A stretch of DNA of 64,000 nt from Polytrichum commune (GCA_950295325.1 OX485808.1:35053180-35117179); one strand, 5' to 3'; numbered from the stretch's first letter, positions 23,627 through 36,559 are shown. Program-made: numbers and translations. Notes: generated by a model from the sequence alone, not told the origin.

Positions 23627-24967
23627 TAGTCTCCCCACACCTGCTAGTGGTGAAGCCAGTCAACGACTCCCACCAGCAGGGTTGAGCTTTTTTATAACTT
23701 TATAGCAGTGGCAACGACTGGTCGCATCAGTCTTGCCACTCGTTCGTTCGTTGCTTTGATCAGCAATTTCACATGTCTTTATAATTTCGTACCATTAAAA
23801 AATCTTGAGCGAGATAATTTCGCACTATGAGATAATTTCGAGTGAGATAATTCCACACTACTACATAATATCGAGCGAGATAATTTCTCACTTCTGGATA
23901 ATTTCAAGCGAGATAAATCACTACGTTTTCACCTTTTGCAATGAGTGAGTCTACATAGAGGCCACAAATTCATATCTCTCTATAACTACATTGAATATGA
24001 TATTTAGGCAAAGCTTACTCTGTGGAATTACGCAATGCTATATCTATTTACTGTACACCTCATATTTTACCAAGAAATGTTAAATTGATAGTTTGGACAT
24101 TATAAAACATTGACAACTTTACTTGGTAAAACATTATTTCATTAGTAAAAGGATATAGCACCTTGTGAATCCAAATAGTAAGTCACACTAAATATCAAAT
24201 TTGACCAATTGTCCATGGAGATTTTTTTGGCATGATCGGTTAAAATTCTATTCTTTCCAAGTCCGATTGGTTACATGTTGCGTGAACTTTCGGTTTTTTT
24301 CTTTATTAATTTGAGGTATATTCTCTATATTCCTCTAGAACACTTGATAAGTTTTGTGAGGTCTTGTTCAACTGGGTTATTTCTCAAATTCACCGGTTCA
24401 TATTTGTAACTTAAGGTACAAAATTATCATGAAGTCTCGAACTTGAACCGTGTTATTTCTCAAACTCGCTGGTTCATATTTGTAACTTAAAGTACAAAAT
24501 TATCGTGAAGTCTCGAACTTCAACCGGGTTATTTCTCAAACTCACCGGTTCATCTTTGTAACTTAAAGTACAAAATTATCGTGAAGTCTCGAACTTCAAC
24601 CAGGTTATTTCTCAAACTCACCGGTTCATCTTTGTAACTTAAAGTACTAGATTATCGTGAAGTCTTGAACTTCAACTGGGTTATTTCTCAAATTCACCGG
24701 TTCATCTTTGTAACTTAAGGTACCAAGTTATCGTGAAGTCTCGAACTTCAACCAGGTTATTTCTCAAAATCAACCAGTGCATCTTTGTAACTTTAGGTAC
24801 CAAATTCTCCTGAAGTCTTGAACTGCAACAGGGTAATTTCTCAAAATCAACCAGTTCATGTGGACTAACCGCCGGCTCTCCCCGGTTCTCGCCCACACTT
24901 ACTGGTGGCAGTGAACGGAGTTCTCCCTGGTTCTTGCTGCCCACCACCAGTATGTGTGGGCGGCCTA
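23627..24967. mobile_element. Non-autonomous Harbinger-like element E1
   Basis: Starts TAGTCTCCCCACACCTGC after a TTA and ends at GGGCGGCCTA before TTA. Its two ends are inverted copies of each other in rough form (TAG.C..CCCACAC..ACTGGTGGTG). The interior holds six to seven tandem ~75-bp units (24376-24850) with the phrase TTATTTCTCAAA...CCGGTTCAT. Three-base TTA duplications suit PIF/Harbinger. No ORF. It begins 62 bp after the AAA gene stop. Confidence 0.75.
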
Positions 24968-24970
24968 TTA

Positions 24971-26140
24971 TAGGCCCACACATACTGGTGGTGGGCAGCA
25001 AGAACCAGGGAGAACCGGCGGGTGTTACAGATGAACCGGTTGATGATCTTGAGAAATACCCCGCTTGAAGTTTGAGACTTCAAGAGAATTTGGTACCTAA
25101 AGTTACAAAGATGCATTGGTTGATGATTTTGAGAAATAACCCAGTTGAAGTTCGAGACCTCATGATAATTTGGTACCTTAAGTTACAAAGATGAACCGAT
25201 GAGTTCCAGAAATAACCCAGTTGAAGTTCGAGACTTCACGATAGTTTGGTACTTTAAGTTACAAAGATGAACTGGTGAGTTTGAGAAATAACCCGGTTGA
25301 AGTTCAAGACTTCACGATAATCTAGTACTTTAAGTTACAAAGATGAACCGGTGAGTTTGAGAAATAACCCGGTTGAAGTTCGAGACTTCACGATAATTTT
25401 GTACTTTAAGTTACAAATATGAACCGGTGATTTTGAGAAATAACCCAATTGAACAAGACCTCACAAAACTTATCAAGCGTTCTAGAGGAATATAGAGAAT
25501 ATACCTCAGATTAATAAAGAAAAAATCAAAAGTTCATGCAACATGTAACCAATTGGACTTGGAAAGAATAGAATTTAAACCGATCACGCCAAAAAAATCT
25601 CCATGGACAATTAGTCAAATATGATATTTAGTGTGACTTACTATTTGGATTTACAAGGTGCAATATCCTTTTACCAATGAAAAAAAATATTTACCAAGTA
25701 AAGTTGTCAATGTTTTATAATGCCCAAACTATCAATTTAACATTTGTTGGTAAAATATGAGATGTACAGTAAATAGATATAGCATTGCGTAATCCCACAT
25801 AGTAAGCTTTGCCTAAATGTCGTATTCAATGTAGTTACAAAGAAATATGAATTCGTGGCCAAACCCTAAACCCACTCATTGCGAAAGTGAACACGTAGTG
25901 AATTTTCTCGCTTGAAACTATCCAAAAGTGCAAAATTACCTCGCTCGAAATTATCTCGCTCGAGTTTATCATATAGTACGAAATTATCCGACGTGTGAAA
26001 TTACCGCTCGTAGTAGCGAACGAGCGAGTGGCAAGACCGATGCGACCAATCGTTGCCACTGCTATAAAGTGATTAAAAAGTGTGACCCTGCTGGTGGGAG
26101 CCGGCGACTGGCCTCACCACCAGCAGGTGTGGGGAGGCTA
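24971..26140. mobile_element. Non-autonomous Harbinger-like element E2, inverted relative to E1
   Basis: Same family as E1 but in opposite orientation: starts TAGGCCCACACATACTGGTG, ends GTGTGGGGAGGCTA, flanked by TTA on both sides (24968-24970 and 26141-26143). It carries about six inverted ~75-bp units (25045-25440) and the same flanking text as E1. Together E1 and E2 form a 2.5-kb inverted repeat. Relatives: a fragment at 29905-30140 and a disrupted copy at 51985-53030. Confidence 0.75.
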
Positions 26141-26600
26141 TTACACAACGTCGTGATACACCAAGTTTGAATCGTCCATAGATTGTCGTGTGACGAGAGT
26201 GTAAAAAGAGACTACTCCCTAAATGTGTGGGGCTTTGCTGCACATGAGGTTTGTGAATAGGGATCGGGACTTATTAGGTCATGGGCACATTCCTTGGACA
26301 ATCATGACCACTTAAAACCAAATTAAAGGATATACTGGAGAATCAAGGTCATCAATGTAGTATTTCTTGTGCATGAACTAGTAGTTCTCTAGCCTTTTGT
26401 TTTCTTAATTGTGCCTTCGCTTCTTGCATGGGTTCTTGCTCGTTTTGAAACACATAGTCATAATTCTGGAGCTTACTTGAACACACTACATATGATGGCA
26501 AGGAAAGACCCAATAGAAGGGATGGAAAGTAGATTCTACTTGTTTTTGTTGGATTATACGTAGTCATGTTTTCTTAAATATTTATGGAATATCACTCTTT

Positions 26601-26619
26601 GGGGGGGGGGGGGGGGGGG
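26601..26619. repeat. Poly-G run (19)
   Basis: Nineteen consecutive G on the plus strand; it could be an assembly or polymerase-slippage site and could form a G-quadruplex. Confidence 0.9.
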
Positions 26620-26859
26620 ATGGATTGGAAGTAGAGGTAATTATTGTAGTACTTCCATTAATTGAACTTGTAGTGCATGTTTGAATGTGAATCAAGCAAA
26701 GGCGAAACGCATATCTAATTACATAAGTTAGTTGTTCATCGACTTCTCTTGTATTCAATTGTTGAATTTCATTTGAACAAATTATTCATCACTTAGAAAA
26801 GAAGCACGGCTATGTTATCATGGGCATGTCTTCAGGACTAAAAGACTACTATCCCACTA

Positions 26860-27050
26860 AATTGTTTATGGTATTTAGTGTCATGCACACTATTGGTGAA
26901 CGCTTAAATTAGATGCCTATAGGTCTCAAAAAGTCACATTTGCTAATTGTCAACATCTCCCTATTCATCGACATAAGTAACTCTTTGAGGTGAAGAAACT
27001 TATATATTATGACATTTAGCGTAGCACACACTTAGCACATTGGGATACTT
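26860..27050. repeat. Second copy of the left half of the 17750 element
   Basis: Begins TTTATGGTATTTAGTGTCAT and continues in parallel with 17758-17940 (tagatg..tag.ggtctcaaa; gtagcacacattgggatact). The right half is missing. Confidence 0.7.
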
Positions 27051-27778
27051 AAGATGACAGTTTTGCGTATTAGTATGCAAGGGGAAGATATTACCTTCTC
27101 CTTAGATTGTTTTCTTGCATCTCAAACTAATAAAGTTTTACACTATCTCAAGTGAATTTTCTATTAACAACACTCCCTAGTGACCTTGAAGTGGTTGGAA
27201 CCCACAAGCTTTTTTTGTCAAAAAAATTACCATGTGAAGAGAATAACAACTTTTCGTGACATGAATATTTTTGGCTTCCTACAAAGTTGTAAAATACTTA
27301 TACTTTTGGTCAATCATATCAAAGATCAATTGATTATGATATGCTTTGGATTTTGATTGTTGTTTTGAGGGATAAGGCTTCTAAATTAATTTGATGGGAT
27401 CAAGGAAAAAAATTCTTATTTTAACATTAGGGATATAGTCAAAAATATCTCTTCACAACTTTCTCATGTATATCAACTAAAGTAAAGAATGGTCACCCTA
27501 AATTTCACTGCAATAGTCCTGTAAAGTCAAAAAGTTATAGTCATATAGGCCAACCCAATAGTGGATTCTACAGTCCCTATGTTTTACAATACATCTTTGA
27601 TTGAAGTTGAAACCTTCAAGCCTTCATCTTCCCATGGTGTATGAAATATGTCCACCCTATTTGAAAATATTAAAGTTCTAGTAATCTTCCCCTAGACTAG
27701 GGACTGATTTGCAACTTACAAGCCTCCACCCATCAGCTGAAACATTCTCCTACACTCTACTCTTAAGCCTAATACAAT

Positions 27779-27807
27779 CTTCTTCTTCTTCTTCTTCTTC
27801 TTCTTCT
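27779..27807. repeat. (TTC)n microsatellite
   Basis: About nine to ten TTC units. Confidence 0.95.
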
Positions 27808-28101
27808 AACTTTGTTATTTCTAAACACATATGGGCATAACCACACGTTGTGCACCAAGCACTAAGATCAAGCTTGGGGCCCTAAACTGGGCAACTTTGG
27901 TTAAGAGGAGAGTAATACCTCTTTGAAGTGTCGGCCCCGCAATCAAATCTAGTCTACTATATCATGGACAACATTGTGGTGGTGGTAGTTGCCCCGCCAT
28001 TCCCCACCACCTGGAAAGGTGGGGAGAATTGGGGAGGGGGAGGATTGGGAAGGCACAAACTTATTTTAACATGAACCTTTGCGAGCCTTGCTCACATTGG
28101 C

Positions 28102-28450
28102 ATGGTCCCTCCATGTATCATTCTGCACCGCACCTCAAAACATAGACTCGCCATTGAAATTGGTTGGTGGTCGACTATCATAATCTCAAGAGATAAAAGA
28201 GTATGTCATTTATGCTTTGATAATGTAGTTGAAAATGAAGCACACTTTATGTTGGAGTGTCCCCTCTACAATTCCACTAGAAATAGGTTTCCCTTCCCTA
28301 TTTTAGATTATGGTACTAGTCAATTTCAAGTCTTTCTTTCAATTGGACCATCAAGTTAATATTAGCCTCCATCTTACTAAGGCCACTGCACTTTGTTACT
28401 CTAGGAAATTAGCCTTTTCAACACCATCTTGATGTACTTCTAGTCCCACA
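28102..28450 (+). pseudogene. LINE-type retroelement fragment (3' end of RT ORF)
   Basis: The plus frame gives SKHRLAIEIGWW, VCHLCFDNVVENEAHFMLEC and PLYNSTRNRFPF. This fits the C-terminal zinc-knuckle region seen after the reverse transcriptase of plant non-LTR elements (CxxC...EdEeHF...CplY). The reading frame ends at about 28359, but nucleotide similarity to 14870-15040 continues to about 28420. No RT or endonuclease domain remains. Confidence 0.7.
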
Positions 28451-29183
28451 AGCATTTGGGCTTCTTGAACTTAAAAACCAATAGCCTTTCATCCCATAAG
28501 CCCCTCCCAAGGCACCGCCGCTTTGGAGTAGGGAGATGTAAAGGTGACATTGGAGCTCTCCTTCAACAAGGTAAAACACTACCTGATGGCAAAGAAGATG
28601 CATTTATCACGAGGGTGGCAACACGGACATGATGAGTTATGTCTTGCCCACACTAGGGCCAATCGCTACTCCTTGACATCATGAGGAGTCCCTCTTGATA
28701 GGGAAAGTTCATCTCTTTCCAAAAGAATATTGCTATCAAATGTAATGTACTAAACTTTCGCATGTTCACTTCATTGCATACTAGATAGAAACCCATATCA
28801 AGATGCAAACTCTCCCATTGTTGTGGGCTGATTGTCGATCGTCATGTGGGTATGTCTTTAGCCACAAAACTTAAGTTAGATATGGGTCTTAAGTGGCACA
28901 TTTTCATATTTGGACCCCTATATTTGATTGGTATGTAATTTAGTGAAGATCAAAGAGCAAACATCAAGAAGAACACATTTCTTAGAAGAGATTGAACTAC
29001 GTCTTCAAAATAAAATAAGAGATCAACAAACGTGCACTTCCGATAACCATAACTAAATTAAGGCAGACCCAATTTGCAATCGGGTTTTCACAAACGTTTC
29101 CATCGTAGATTTGCTAACACAACACGAGTTTTTTTGTGTAAATCTAATCGGCACAAGCTAGAGGACATGGAAAACTAACCAAA

Positions 29184-29650
29184 TAAGTGCCACTTCACAC
29201 ACGAGACTAAGAACCCGTGACCATTCCACTTCAAGCACTCTCATTGGTGGAAAAGGCGGAACCGGATCAAGTTCGCTTCGCACTATGCTTGAGAGACCAA
29301 TGGAGTATGTGAATGCAAGATGGATGTAAAGTCCACATGGCATTCCTACATGACACCAAATGGATCATGGTTCACGGTCACTTGGATTATTTTCAAAAAC
29401 CAGGAGACCATGGCACTCCAAACGCTCACAACGGTCAGGTTATTCCATTCTCTCACGTGTGAGGACCCGCATGAACAGAAATTCATCAAAAAAGCATTTG
29501 GTTGAGGGCCCGATCACATATGACTTCACACTACACTTGAGGATCCGTGACCACACTGGATGATTGTGGGAGGTATGTTGGGACGGCCTTTGGACACTTT
29601 CTTTTGGGCTGTCACAATCTCATGGTCACGGCTCCTGGCTCTAACACCCA
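29184..29650. mobile_element. Diverged Harbinger-like copy related to 41342-41918
   Basis: The left part (gtgccacttcacacacgaga, cccgtgaccatt, gctctcattggt-like) matches the reverse complement of the right end of the 41342 element. Middle text ccaggagaccatg and the right part (catggtcacggctcctggct) also match it. Ends and TSD are too decayed to place. Confidence 0.5.
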
Positions 29651-29904
29651 CATACCTTTATTAATCCACTTGCTTCCGTGGACTGTTTATCCACAGCCAA
29701 AGGAGGAATGGGAACATAAAGTAGCAGGTATCCGAGGTCCATCCAGACAGGCAGGCAGGCAGGCAAGTCCTCCTTCTCCGTCCCGGACGCCGAGCGCCAG
29801 TTGCTTGCTCCTCACGTACAGTATGTAACTGCTTCTTAATAAGTAGTATGCTGAAAGCATCTCCCAAGCTCCAACTTCCCGGGAGGAGGTGGTAACTCAT
29901 TAAG

Positions 29905-30140
29905 GCATGGTCTATAATCGGCGAGAACCGGCAGTTGGTTACAGATGAACCGGTTTAGTTTGAGAAATAACAACCGGTTGAAGTCCAAGACTGCAGGAAA
30001 ATTACATTACCCATCATTTCAGAGGAATTTCTAGAATAGAATATACCCCAATTTAATAAAAGGAAAACCGGAGGATGTGAACATGTTAACCGGCTGGACT
30101 TGCAAACACTAGGATCTCAACCGGTTATGCCCTAAACCCT
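29905..30140. mobile_element. Fragment of the E1/E2 family
   Basis: Runs parallel to E2 from its inner end: gagaaccggc, gttacagatgaaccggtt, tttgagaaataac, ccggttgaagt, then gaatataccycarattaataaa. Only one of the ~75-bp units is present. Confidence 0.65.
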
Positions 30141-33100
30141 CCCCGATCACTGGGCATGGTAGTCTCAGAAAGCAGTGTGTCACTGTGTGTATATATTTAT
30201 ATATAGGTTGCCTCTCCCTTACAAAAGCCAACAATCAAGCGTGCATTTATCATTCCCAGCAACTGGCTGGCATGGGGAGAAGTAACTTATTAGAGCCATC
30301 TAGTCCAGAATCTATCTAGCGTAGCAGCATTCAACTGCTCCACGACCGGTTGTTTATGATTTGCATGGCCTGAGTGAACCAGACTCCAGCTTGGAAGCAG
30401 GGGAGCTTGTTGACAAAGCTTGCCAAGCCATTAATGTATGCACCAAGCTGAGGAGGGTGTGAAGGTAGAGGGTGCTTAGACTAACACTTTACAGCTATTT
30501 CGCATACATATGTGGTTGGCTATGTGGTTGGTACTACAATAAACAATTTCATATATGTAGTTTTAAGGAAAGAAATAACAGCTCTAGCCTCGATTGAGTA
30601 TTTGATGAATATTCAAAGTCAAAACCACTAGCTTCCTTTAACCGATTCCTAGGCCTCGTGTATGACCATCTTGCATATGATGAGGACCTCCACCTTCATT
30701 GCCTAGAACCAACATAACATAGTTGGGTATTAGACCCAAGTTAGATCAAAGCCTACCATGGCCACCTCCATGATACCACCCGGTTCGGTTGTAGAACCGT
30801 ACGTACCCTTGCATCCCGGGTACTTATCCCCATGCTACCCATAATCAACCCCTTTTGTGCCCATAATCGACCCCTTTGTACCCATAACCGACCACCTTGA
30901 ACCAACCCAACATAGAGTGGAGCTTGTTACCCACCCCTATATGGAGGTAGTGGAGGCCGGTATGTGGTGGCGCCACTAATGGCACCTAAACCAGTCATTC
31001 CGTGGGCCCAAATACTCATTTTCCATGGGGAACGGTTCAATGTAGTAGAGTGTTGGTGATTGGAAGGCATTTATAGGTGTTTCTTTTGGGTGGGATGTCG
31101 GTTTTGGCACCCTCTACCTGAAATAAGTTACCCGGTCCTTAATCAAACACTACACTAAATAGTCCTATTAGTGTGGGTGGAAAATTAGCATGGAAATAAT
31201 TAACGTAGGCTACATTAATTTCTAGTGAGGGTGGAAATAACGTGGGTCCAAGACCCTAGGTCTTTTCCTAAGTCTTCATGAAGACTTCCAACCAACACAT
31301 TGAATTAGTTATAGGACAAAAGTAGCACAAAATAGAACTAATCATCCACATTGGTTTCTAGCAAATCAATCAATGTGGCCCATGCTAATTTTACTCTAGA
31401 AATTTAGCGTGTGCGGAGAATTGATGTGGCTCACATTAATTTCCATTATGAGAATTAGCATGGGCTCGAGAAAATTAATGTGGCCCATACTACTAAGACT
31501 ATTTAGTGTTCAATATTTAACATAATTGAGAGAGTTTATGTGATTCCTTAAAAATAAAGAAAAATCTTCCATTTTGGCCTCTTAAAACTTCTATGTCTCA
31601 ACTCCGATTTTGACACTTAAAACGACAACCTCCTTCATTCACTACCACTAATTGGTTGAAACAATTTGCAATCTCATCCAATGGGCCAAAATACATGTGG
31701 ACTTGGAAGCATCTGTTATAGCTCAATGAGCAGTTTCACAAGAAGGTTCTCTATCCAATGAAACCTCTTTCAATGTTACAAAATATTTCACATTAAACAT
31801 TCCACAGTTATCTTATTGATATCAACACACACACACACACATTGTTATTATACACATTTGAGATTGCATAGTTGTATGATTTTGTGAAAATCTGAACAAC
31901 ATGTTTCTATGTACTGTAATATTAGTATACAATGAACATGATGAAGGTGGTGAAGCCATCACCCTGCCATTCCCCACCATTATCCATCATACTGGAAAGA
32001 TGGGGAGAAATGTTGGTGTAGTTATGAATATAACAACAATTGATGTTGTTAACTTGGTGCCCTCCAACAACATAGTGTTAACACTTCTACCTAGTACTCC
32101 ACAGACACCTTTACCGCCGCTTTGGAGCAGGAATTGGAGGAGTCGTGTAAGTGTCCCTTTACATTGTATAAGTGCCCCTAGTACTCCAGACATCTTTACA
32201 TTATTGCGTTGAAAAGTGATTTTAGAACAATGGCATCATAATCAAGATGGGCATCCCCCCTACATCCAGGCTTAACAAAGGCGTGATTTGGGGGAGGGGG
32301 TGGCCCTCAAAGTGGGCGCATCTTCCCTGCTTTTCAATGCATTTTGGCGTTGGGTTTTTGACCTTCTGTATGAAAAAGCTGAAAACAAAAAACAAAAACA
32401 ACAGAAGCAAAATTGAAATAAATTAAAATAACAAACAAACAAACAAAAAATTCCCCCAAAATCAATAATAATCATCTCTTTGAAATAGTAAATGTACTTT
32501 CCTCGTGCCAAGTTGAACCTGAATGCGAGGAATGGTCTGTAAAATATTGTCAGTCCCACATAACACTGTTGTGGATCTGAATAATGTTATGAAAAGAAAG
32601 GATTACGTTTTGGCACAATATGCCTGAAGTTAGGAGTGACTAAGAAGCGCTCTGTTGATGTCTAATAGTAATATTGGTCAAGGTACAATACAACAACAGA
32701 GCTCACAATACAATGGAACTCACTGCAATGATATACTACACTACCAAATTGGATGCGATGACCTGCAATGAATTGTGGATAATTGTATCATATTGCCATG
32801 AGAACTGAATGAATGAATGTAAGTAGTTCCAACAATTTATTGAGGATTGCAGTACATTCCATCCTCGATCCAAACACTGGATTTGTATCTCTGTAGTAGG
32901 GCAAGTAAAAAAAATGCCACCAACGGAGTGATGATGCCAGGGTTATTTCCCTCCTGGTCACCAAAAAATTAAAGGCATGCTATCACTACCGCTTATAAAA
33001 GCACGCCTCTCATCACTTGATCAATCAATAATCTCTCAATAGTCGTCTACGCTTGTGTAGATTCCATCTTCGGAACACCTGGGGTTAATTACCCTTGCAA

Positions 33101-33142
33101 TATAAGTACAGGATCTATGGTGAGGAACCCTAACCCTAAAAC
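30141..33142. other. Gene-free stretch with a dispersed repeat
   Basis: A TATATATTTATATATAGG motif (about 30190-30207) is followed by a short coding-like frame at 30365-30465 (LEAGELVDKACQAI), but no gene could be built. 31150-31500 is the second copy of the 1783 repeat. A CA microsatellite lies near 31830. The end is the 3' flank of the ankyrin-AAA gene. Confidence 0.5.
31150..31500. repeat. Dispersed repeat, copy B
   Basis: Shares agtcctattagtgtgggtgg, gtgggtccaagaccc and 'atgtggccca' phrases with 1783-2110. Confidence 0.5.
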
Positions 33143-36107
33143 TTAGCTTGTGGGAATGAGCTGAAGACCTGCTTCCAAATCGTGCATGGTGATGGTTACA
33201 AGCTCATCAGCAATGTCACAATCCAAATCTAGTCTCTCGTCGAGATGCTCTCTTGCATTCACAAGCATGGGCCACACAAGACCTCCGTTCAACAGATGCC
33301 TTTGTCTCTCTGTGGTGTTCTTCTGCAACAACTCTGCAATGGCGTCCTCGGTGCAGTCTGCGGACAACTTGAACCCGTAAATCAGGCTTCCCTCTGTCTG
33401 CTCCTGCAATTTCACCTGAACAATCTGTGCAATCTCCTTGGGAGAGAAATCGTCGAAGTGGAAGAACCGGTTCACTCTTCGGCAGAAACCCTCGTTCGCA
33501 CCGAACACTCGTTGCATTGGTTCGGCGTAGCCTGCGAAGATGACAACTACCTTGCCGGTGTCCATGTATGACATGATCTCCTCCAGAGCTTCGATACCGT
33601 AGTCCTTGTCTGTGCCACTCTGCACTGGCATCAGTCTGTATGCCTCATCCACGAAGAGGATCCCTCCCTCAGCTTCCTTGATCTGCCAGATATGGTGTCG
33701 GCCACATTATTAGCTTCATGTGCTTATTAGAGTTATCCTTACATAACAGTATCAGTCCATTCAAGGGTCAAACTCACTTTGGATTGCAATCAAGAAGTCC
33801 TAAAATGATTTTGACCTTCGACGGAGCAAATCAGGTTGCTCCTCGTTCAAACTTGAAAACTATCTCCGAGTATGCACCACTAGTGAAAGAAATCACTGAT
33901 GTTTAAATCATCCTCTACTCAACAGGACTTCTGATCGGAGGTTGGTTGTTTCACATACAACACCTTTCATGTTCAGTAAGTTTTCGGTGCATAATTGGAG
34001 GTGGTGTGGAGGTTTGAATGAAGATGAATTCATTGAGGATTAACTCATTTGGCCATGCAATCAAGAGGTGCTACAATAAGTTTGACCTTCAATAAACCAA
34101 AGAAGGTTGCTCTTCAATCAAATCCAGACACTACCGCCGACTATGCACCACAAGTGGGAACAAATCACTGATGTTGAATGCAAAACAACCAATCGACAAC
34201 CTTGATTCTTGACAAGCCTGAAAACTGGAAACATGTGCGAGATTCTAATTCGCACCTTGATTCTTGTCCTCGGTCCAGTGTGACCAACGAACTCTCCAAC
34301 CAAATCTGTGCGTTGGACCTCGACCACCTTGTTCTCTTTCAACACTCCTACCATGTGCAGAAGCTCAGCCAGGAGCCTGGCCACCATGGTCTTCCCTGTG
34401 CCTGGGCTTCCAAGGAATGCCATGTGAGGTGGTCGACGAGCAGGACAATGAAGACCAAGTGCGCGGCGCTTCTCATTCAGCAAAGTTCCTTTGGCCCACC
34501 TCCGGAGCTGCAGCTTCAGGCCTTCCAGCCCCACGATCGGCTTCAGCGCAGCTTCAAGGGCTGCAATCATGTGGTGCCCCTTGTTGCTCTGCTGTTTGTC
34601 CAAATGCGCTTGCAATAAGCCGCGGAGCTTCTCGTTGCTTGGACTCTTTGGAAGATGACTCAAGGGTGTCTTCGACTCCTGCACATGTTATAATGCCCCA
34701 AATTGATCATCAGCACAAACTCAGGGAAGAAATCAAGGATAAAGATTAAATCAAATTGTCCACGTCTGATAACAAACAGATGTCAATCGGACAGGGAGGA
34801 TATCTTAAAATAAATTTAGCACAAGCACAAGCGCAAGGAAAGCATGAAGGATGAAGCGGAAAACAATTGTCCATGTCTGAAGGCCAAGAGATGTCACTCG
34901 GACAGGGGAAAATCTTACATCATCTTTGGCGCAAATGTCAGCGTCGTATTGAAGGAGGGCTTCGACGGGAGCAACAGTGCCACCACGCACGGAGAACCAA
35001 ACAGCCAAATGAAGTGGTGTCATACCATTCTGCGCAACACGAAGTAAAAAGATATAGTTGGAGGCTGGAAAACTGACGCATGTTAACTGAAACCTGAAAT
35101 CGCAGAAAGAATCTCAAAAGCTGCAGGCATAGTCCAATTCCGCTAGAGTCCAAATCCATGAGGGTTTTATCTTTCGGAAGCCATATCCAGGAGGTAATAA
35201 TGAAAGAGGCTCACCATGGCCTTGGCCTCCTTGTCTGCATTATGCTTCAACAGCATCTCCACTGACTCTGTGCAGCCATTTTTGGCAGCAAGATGAAGCG
35301 GGGTCTCTCCATACTGCACAGCAAAAAGCGATGTTTCAATTGCTGGCCAACTCGAAATGCGAGATCAAGACCTCTTGAGAAACTCAAACGTTTCAAAGAA
35401 TGGAAACCTCCGTGACAAAAAAGATCTGAAGTGCAGAATGCAGAAAAATCGAAACTGCCTCAACAAGAAATCATTTGGCACATTAAGAAGTTCGAAGGAA
35501 AAGTGTGTACCATATTCCTCGCCTCCAACTCGGGCTTCTCTGCACCATTCCATTCGAGCAGATACTTCAAAACTTCCACGTGGTTGTTGGCAGCAGCTTT
35601 GTGAAGTGGCACCTCTGTCATCTGAACAAACCAAAAACCGCCTTCTTTTAACTAACTGCATTTCCTGTGATTCATACACTAAATCACACGCCATTTTACA
35701 AAGATGAAGTACACTCCATAGTGCTGCTTGAGGCACTGAGCAAGAAGACATTCCTAAAAATGTGACGAACGAAGCGCTAACCGTAAGCTCCACTTGTTGC
35801 GAAATTAGTGGCAAAACACTCACCTATACCAGCAAGATCTCACTTTCAGGAAAGATTCATGAAAAGCATCATCCTGCGATAATATGGAACATGTAGATCT
35901 TACGATTGGGTTGCGGAGGTTAATAAGCGCGCCATTCTCCGCCAATTTGATCTGCACAGCTTTCAAGTCACCCGCCTGCGCGGCTTCGTGAATGGTGGCC
36001 GTTTTCTTCAACATCATTTTCTTGCGATCGATGACCGACTGGCTCGGCCGTGGCTGCAGCTGCTTCTTCAAGTGTTGCTCGTACTCATACTCCATCATCT
36101 CCTCCAT
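33143..36107 (-). CDS. Ankyrin-repeat CbxX/CfqX-type AAA ATPase (six exons, 495 aa)
   Basis: Orthologue-like to the plant ankyrin/AAA protein represented by Arabidopsis At3g24530 (481 aa); function not established. Exons inferred, 5' to 3': 36107-35904, 35621-35511, 35313-35215, 35029-34919, 34678-34256, 33682-33143. All exons are phase 0 with GT-AG borders. Ankyrin repeats: about 38-68 (TIHEAAQAGDLKAVQ), 69-105 (EVPLHKAAANNHVEVLKYLL), 106-138 (YGETPLHLAAKNG) and 139-175 (MTPLHLAVWF). The AAA part has RRWAKGTLLNEKRRALGL, RRPPHMAFLGSPGTGKT (Walker A 265-272), VQRTDLVGEFVGHTGP, EGGILFVDEAYRL (Walker B about 324-329), VVVIFAGYAEPM and NEGFCRRVNRFF with the Arg pair. ATG 36107 is the first in frame. 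No plastid transit peptide is apparent, so a RuBisCO-activase-like role is not supported. Apparently intact. Confidence 0.9.
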
Positions 36108-36541
36108 GCTTCTCTTCTGCGTAATTTTTGAGCCGCTATTCCAAACCCTCCAACAACCGCCAAACACCAATGCACCACTGCCGACAACAACACGCACTCC
36201 AGAGAGATACTCCGCAGTATCCTACACCCTGAAAGCTCTCCTCGTCAAGGACAACAGAAAAGAGAAGTACCAGCTGTTCACAAAAGCTTGCTCTCGCACT
36301 CAACAAACACCCAAAACCCGTGGACCTGCAATCTCCCCCACCTACGACCACAAGCAAATCACAGCAAAACCTCGGAGTTGGAGAATGTGGTGCAGGGGAG
36401 GGGAGAGGCGGGAGTTGGGATGAAGGTGGTGTGGAGCGGCTTTGTGTGTGCTATGCGGCTAGGCTCGGTGGTGATGGCGATGGCGATAGCAGTGCTGAAT
36501 GATGATCGGATACACGCCTGATGCGAGGGAGAGGAAGGTGG

Positions 36542-36549
36542 CTATATAA
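36542..36549 (-). promoter_or_regulatory. Possible TATA box for the ankyrin-AAA gene
   Basis: Minus-strand TTATATAG about 435 bp upstream of the start codon, in otherwise GC-rich DNA. Placement allows a long leader. Weak call. Confidence 0.3.
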
Positions 36550-36559
36550 TCGGCACGCC

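Larger units (their letters stand above)
26141..28100. other. Gene-free repeats
   Basis: Contains a 19-base G homopolymer (26601-26619), a copy of the 17750 element's left part (26860-27050) and a TTC microsatellite (27779-27807). No ORF with family signal. Confidence 0.55.

Noticed and set aside
33125..33140. Telomere-like CCCTAA units
   Set aside because: Only two or so imperfect units; chance or a tiny relic.
33143..36107. Plastid CbbX RuBisCO activase
   Set aside because: Ankyrin repeats and lack of a transit peptide match the plant ankyrin-AAA family instead.
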